NCBI RefSeq assembly: GCF_038396785.1
Contig: NZ_CP151087.1
Coordinates: forward strand, 1,736,001-1,800,000
Reading direction: 5' to 3'
Source of the DNA: Sphingobacterium thalpophilum
Lineage (GTDB): Bacteria; Bacteroidota; Bacteroidia; Sphingobacteriales; Sphingobacteriaceae
Length of the DNA stretch: 64,000 nucleotides
The position numbers and the translations under genes were made by a program. Below the pieces are notes generated by a model that was not told the origin of the DNA, made no database searches, and worked only from the letters and a program-made list of their open reading frames with translations. The first letter of the stretch is position 1. Each line of letters opens with the position of its first letter. This document shows, one piece after another, positions 60,193 through 64,000 of the stretch.

Positions 60193-63100
60193 TTAAAATG
60201 TTAGTGTCGCTCCCATACTAATAGATCTTGGAGCTGGGATATTTCCGAAATATTCTGGGTTTATATCTTTTTTAGTAGCCTTCCAGAGCAAACCTAATTT
60301 CTCCCCCACAATAAATAAGACAAACGATTTAATTTTGGATCTACTAGGCAATGTCATATTATACTGAAATCGGAGATCTTGTAACTTAATATGATCTCCA
60401 CGTTCGACCAAAACGGAAGCATCCTTATAAAATAAATCCGCTCCATCATCCAGTGGATAAACCATCGCAGGTACGTCTGTTAACAATTCATCTCCAGGCT
60501 GTTTCCATCGATCATAAAAATCTACATGACCATCATATTTCCCAAAAAGAGACTGATAACTTATGCTCCTTCTTTTAAAATAGTATTTTAAGCGATAGCT
60601 TATTGTTGCAGAAAGATTGAATTGTTTATAGCTGAACGTATTTCTAAAACTCCCAAAATAGAGGGGACGTGCAGAGCCCATTTTTTGGAGCACATCCAAT
60701 GTCTTGCTACCCATTATATCCCAATATGCGGTACTTTTGTCACCATTTAGTAATCCTTGCGGCTTACCTTCACTATTCAAACCTTCCCACTTATAAGCGT
60801 AAAGACTATATACCATGTCTCCCGGCAGATTTGAGATCCCACCGCTAAGCACATAAGAGGTGGGCGATTGCTGATCCGTTAATGTTTTGACAATCCAATT
60901 GTTATTATAAGAAAATAATAGATTGCCTACCCAGTTTAGATCCCTCCAATTCTTTTTGAGTGTCAAATTTGCATCGAACCCCCTCGATTTAGTGTTGGCA
61001 GCATTCAGAACCATGGAACTTACACCCGAAGTTGGATCCAATGGCTTAGTATCGAAAAGATCAAAAGTACACTTATTATAGTAATCAATACTTCCGGAAA
61101 ACGAATTATTCCATGCGCTAAATTCGATTCCAACATTGACATTTCGCAACTTCTCCCATCTAAGTTCCTTATTGGGTAAATTAACTATCCTCGCCATAGG
61201 ATAAGGCACACTCCAATTATTATAACCAAAATATTGTATAGTAGTCAGGGCACTCATACTGTTATCCACATTTCCGCTATAACCCAACGATCCTCGTAAC
61301 TTTAGAAAATTAATCACAGAGCTTTTGAAGAATTTTTCATTATGCAGATTCCAGCCAAAACCTATCGACCACAAAGGTGTCCATTTATTGTTCGTCTCTA
61401 CACCAAATAAGTTTGATGCATCCCTGCGTACGCTTCCTGACAATAAATATCTGTTTTGGAATGCGTAATCCATGATCCCGTACAGCGAGACAAAGTTTGT
61501 GGTAATATCGGTGTTGGGATAAATGTTAAAGGGAATTGTATTGTTGCCACCAAGTCCGCCAAAAGTTGGATACTGTTTACTGAAATCTATATTCGAAACA
61601 AAAGAAAGATTTTCAGGGTTATAACCATAGAGTATATTACCCATAGAACCATCATCTTTGTTCCGCCATTCCGCCCCCGTTACAGCAGATACACTGTGCC
61701 CCTTAAAATCCGTTTTATAGTTTAGCTGTATCCGGAAATTTCGTTCTTTAGAAAAGCCATCCTGTTGCCTGAGTACACCTCCGTAAGGAAAATTGTAAAT
61801 TAAACTCCCATTACTGATCTGTGTTCCTCTATTTATTAGATCGCGGGCATAAAAGGTATTTATAAAATAGCGTTCCTCTTTTTTCCTATCATAAGAATTG
61901 AATCTATATTTTAGATCAGCCGTAAGTCCCTTCAATAGAAATAGTTGAAGACCAAGATCAGCGAGCAGGTTTCTACTGGTTGTTACGAGAGGTGGTTCAT
62001 CAATATAATCAAGCGGGCGGTATTTCCAATCTAACAGATTTCCAGCACCAACAGTATCTATATATGAAAGTCGATATTTATAGGGAACAGCGAGATTTTC
62101 TCCTCCCTCTTTCAATTTTAAATAAGGAAATGGATATCCATTATCAGAATAGAAATCCGTAGCTAGCGCACTAGTATTTTTCAGTTCATTGTACATCAGT
62201 CTACCGGAAAGATTCACAACTTGATTAAGCTTGGCTTCGATACTTAATTGGCTGCTAATCCGATTGGTTTTATCGCTGCGTAAACTTGCTAGAGACCGAT
62301 CGTATCCTATTTGTGCCATGCCATTTAGTTTGTCCGCTCCTCCCCTAACTAAATAATTATATTGTTGTAAAGCAGCACCTCTATACATATATTTAAGCAT
62401 GTCTTCACGCACATCTGTATGTTGATAAGGCTTAATTCCTGCAGCTAGCGCTTCATCATCTAAAACCCTTTTACGGTTAGCTTCTAATAGTTCAACCACT
62501 GGCGATATAACAGGTCGACTATTACTAGTTAGTTTTCCATTAAAATATCCTTTCTCAAACAGAAAACGCTCCACGGAAACCAGATCGCCACTAGAAATAA
62601 CCCGATGACTATACAAGTCAGGTTTCGTATCCATTCGTATTGACGCTTTAAATTCTTGTTGCAAAGGCGTTTCAAATCGACCTTTTTTTGTGGTTAATAC
62701 AATAACGCCATTACCAGCTCTTGCTCCCCATATCGCAGAAGCCGCACCATCTTTCAGGAGAGTCACACTCTCGATATCATTTGGACTTAAAAGATTGATA
62801 TCTCCTTCATAAGGAAAATTGTCGACAATTACCAATGGTTTACTACCTCCAAGGCCGGCCTTCCGCAAGGTACTGACACCATGCATAAATATCTTAGGTT
62901 CAATAGGTTTACCATTATCATTAAACGAATATTCTGAACGATCAAAAAAGGTTCCTGTGGTTAGGTATTCTAACTTTGACAGCACATCAAAGCTAGCAGT
63001 CCTATCCAGCAGCACCTTATTAACTGTTTCATAGCTACCTACACTTCTAGTTTTATGAAGTGAATGATAACCAGAAACAAGCACTTCATCTATCAAAGCA

Positions 63101-63411
63101 GTATTTGAAGACAAAATCAGTATTTTCTTCACATCTTTGCTAGATAATTCTGTTATAAGACTCTTGTAATTAACATGGGAGATTTCTACCCGTATTTTGT
63201 CGAGATTAGAATTTATCTTGTAATTACCGTTATCATCCGTTTTAATAATCCGCCCGTCTGCAGCTATTTTAATGTTCACATCAGCAATACCATTTCCAGT
63301 TGAATCTCGTATCACCCCTTGATAAAGCCATTCGGCCCCGTGTTGGGCACGTACCTGAAGATTCCATGTTATCAATAATAGTAACATGGGGAAAAACAGC
63401 ATATTTTTCAT
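60193..63411 (-). CDS. SusC/RagA-like TonB-dependent outer-membrane receptor
   Basis: This 1072-residue receptor takes up a ligand across the outer membrane with SusD. Signal peptide [23 protein letters not shown], an N-terminal carboxypeptidase-like domain ([18 protein letters not shown]), a plug with [18 protein letters not shown] and [27 protein letters not shown], and a barrel ending in SMGATLTF follow the family order. The gene is complete. Confidence 0.95.
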   Translation of the reverse strand: MKNMLFFPMLLLLITWNLQVRAQHGAEWLYQGVIRDSTGNGIADVNIKIAADGRIIKTDDNGNYKINSNLDKIRVEISHVNYKSLITELSSKDVKKILILSSNTALIDEVLVSGYHSLHKTRSVGSYETVNKVLLDRTASFDVLSKLEYLTTGTFFDRSEYSFNDNGKPIEPKIFMHGVSTLRKAGLGGSKPLVIVDNFPYEGDINLLSPNDIESVTLLKDGAASAIWGARAGNGVIVLTTKKGRFETPLQQEFKASIRMDTKPDLYSHRVISSGDLVSVERFLFEKGYFNGKLTSNSRPVISPVVELLEANRKRVLDDEALAAGIKPYQHTDVREDMLKYMYRGAALQQYNYLVRGGADKLNGMAQIGYDRSLASLRSDKTNRISSQLSIEAKLNQVVNLSGRLMYNELKNTSALATDFYSDNGYPFPYLKLKEGGENLAVPYKYRLSYIDTVGAGNLLDWKYRPLDYIDEPPLVTTSRNLLADLGLQLFLLKGLTADLKYRFNSYDRKKEERYFINTFYARDLINRGTQISNGSLIYNFPYGGVLRQQDGFSKERNFRIQLNYKTDFKGHSVSAVTGAEWRNKDDGSMGNILYGYNPENLSFVSNIDFSKQYPTFGGLGGNNTIPFNIYPNTDITTNFVSLYGIMDYAFQNRYLLSGSVRRDASNLFGVETNNKWTPLWSIGFGWNLHNEKFFKSSVINFLKLRGSLGYSGNVDNSMSALTTIQYFGYNNWSVPYPMARIVNLPNKELRWEKLRNVNVGIEFSAWNNSFSGSIDYYNKCTFDLFDTKPLDPTSGVSSMVLNAANTKSRGFDANLTLKKNWRDLNWVGNLLFSYNNNWIVKTLTDQQSPTSYVLSGGISNLPGDMVYSLYAYKWEGLNSEGKPQGLLNGDKSTAYWDIMGSKTLDVLQKMGSARPLYFGSFRNTFSYKQFNLSATISYRLKYYFKRRSISYQSLFGKYDGHVDFYDRWKQPGDELLTDVPAMVYPLDDGADLFYKDASVLVERGDHIKLQDLRFQYNMTLPSRSKIKSFVLFIVGEKLGLLWKATKKDINPEYFGNIPAPRSISMGATLTF

Positions 63412-63484
63412 GTATAAAATTATTTTCTTATGATTTTAAACAATTGATTATATATTTGATTTGTTTTCTATAAGCCAATCTGTG

Positions 63485-64000
63485 CTATTGCTTTTCAACA
63501 GCAGGTATATACCCATAAGTATCAAGCTCAAGTTTCCCAAGCTTACTTACATCGGGAAAAGCTCCTTTATAGAACATAAGCATTGGAATTCTACAAATTT
63601 GTGCATACACTTTAAGTCCATGCATTTCGCATATCTTTTTTATTTCGTCTAAACTATAAGGACGATCTTCCAAACTAATTTTCGGCAACTTGTACAAGCC
63701 TTTCTCTATGAGTACAGGTGGCAGTTTAAACGATGGATGATTGAGATAACGAAGAAATGTATTTTTATCGACGGGTTCGTCAATATTCGAAGTAAGATTA
63801 GGCTTTCCCGCAATCATATAACACTCCATTGGCATCATCAAAAGTCTTGATTTAACATTAAGAAAATTATCAAGATCCTCAGCCAATTGAATTTTTAGTT
63901 GCTTATCAGAAACATTATGTGCTGCCAAATTTTCATACGTATAATAGTATTTACGTTGTACATCCAACCTAACATCTCTGGAATAAGTTCCCAAGGGTCT
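63485..64000 (-). CDS. Hypothetical protein, 5' end outside the window
   Basis: The frame is still open at the last base (upstream of the first TTG it continues), so this is the C-terminal part (about 170 residues) of a longer protein. It lies 73 bases upstream of susC on the same strand. Short pieces such as YYYTYENLAAHNVSDKQLKIQLAEDLDNF do not point to a family. Confidence 0.6.
   Translation of the reverse strand, partial: RPLGTYSRDVRLDVQRKYYYTYENLAAHNVSDKQLKIQLAEDLDNFLNVKSRLLMMPMECYMIAGKPNLTSNIDEPVDKNTFLRYLNHPSFKLPPVLIEKGLYKLPKISLEDRPYSLDEIKKICEMHGLKVYAQICRIPMLMFYKGAFPDVSKLGKLELDTYGYIPAVEKQ

Overview
The window looks like chromosomal DNA of a Bacteroidota member, most likely family Sphingobacteriaceae (Sphingobacterium or a close relative). 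The reasons are the AT-rich composition, promoters of the Bacteroidota type (TTG then TAnnTTTG, very clear upstream of 16S), a SusC/SusD pair with an ECF sigma/FecR pair, a fused CcoN-CcoO oxidase subunit, Rho with a charged insertion, and weak Shine-Dalgarno sequences. The assignment is inference from gene content and signals; no database was searched.

Layout. 1-2252: 3' part of a large envelope protein with a propeller and a beta-barrel. 2.2-18 kb: housekeeping and metabolism (pgk, sppA, folK with an overlapping HPt gene, pssA, rho, a sugar MFS transporter plus BadF-type sugar kinase, an LpxH-like phosphoesterase, a UPF0173 hydrolase with YbaB/EbfC, a BtuF-like cytosolic protein, tdk). 18.2-22.6 kb: a large secreted MG2-like protein with a TonB-plug domain, and cardiolipin synthase. 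22.6-28.4 kb (minus): the cbb3 oxidase operon ccoNO-Q-P-G-H-safE. 28.9-34.6 kb (minus): a complete rRNA operon 16S-tRNA-Ile-tRNA-Ala-23S-5S with two tandem promoters. 34.6-35.5 kb: a gene-poor stretch with long inverted repeats. 35.5-38.7 kb: a LacI regulator with mannonate dehydratase and an SDR (hexuronate use). 38.8-43.2 kb (minus): the second half of the oxidase genes: a half-domain lactate dehydrogenase homologue with a Cys-rich tail, hemN, ccoI, ccoS. 43.5-47.5 kb (minus): ettA, a FixL-like heme-PAS histidine kinase and a receiver-Crp/Fnr fusion regulator. 47.7-55.4 kb: clpC, two small secreted proteins, recN, a SprT-like protein and small membrane proteins. 55-64 kb: FecR, ECF sigma, a MauE-like membrane protein, a small exported protein, SusD, SusC and the start of a further gene cut by the window edge.

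The most interesting set is the micro-oxic respiration module. The kinase has the residues expected of an oxygen-sensing FixL heme pocket (His62, Arg82). Its partner regulator joins a FixJ-like receiver directly to a FixK/Fnr-like DNA-binding half. Three candidate operators with a TGA-N6-TCA core lie upstream of the two oxidase-related operons, two of them about 59 bases upstream of an exact TAnnTTTG element. This suggests a shortened FixL-FixJ-FixK circuit (one protein fewer) controlling cbb3 oxidase, its copper pump, anaerobic heme synthesis and the LDH-like protein. The oxidase gene block is interrupted by the rRNA operon and the hexuronate locus.
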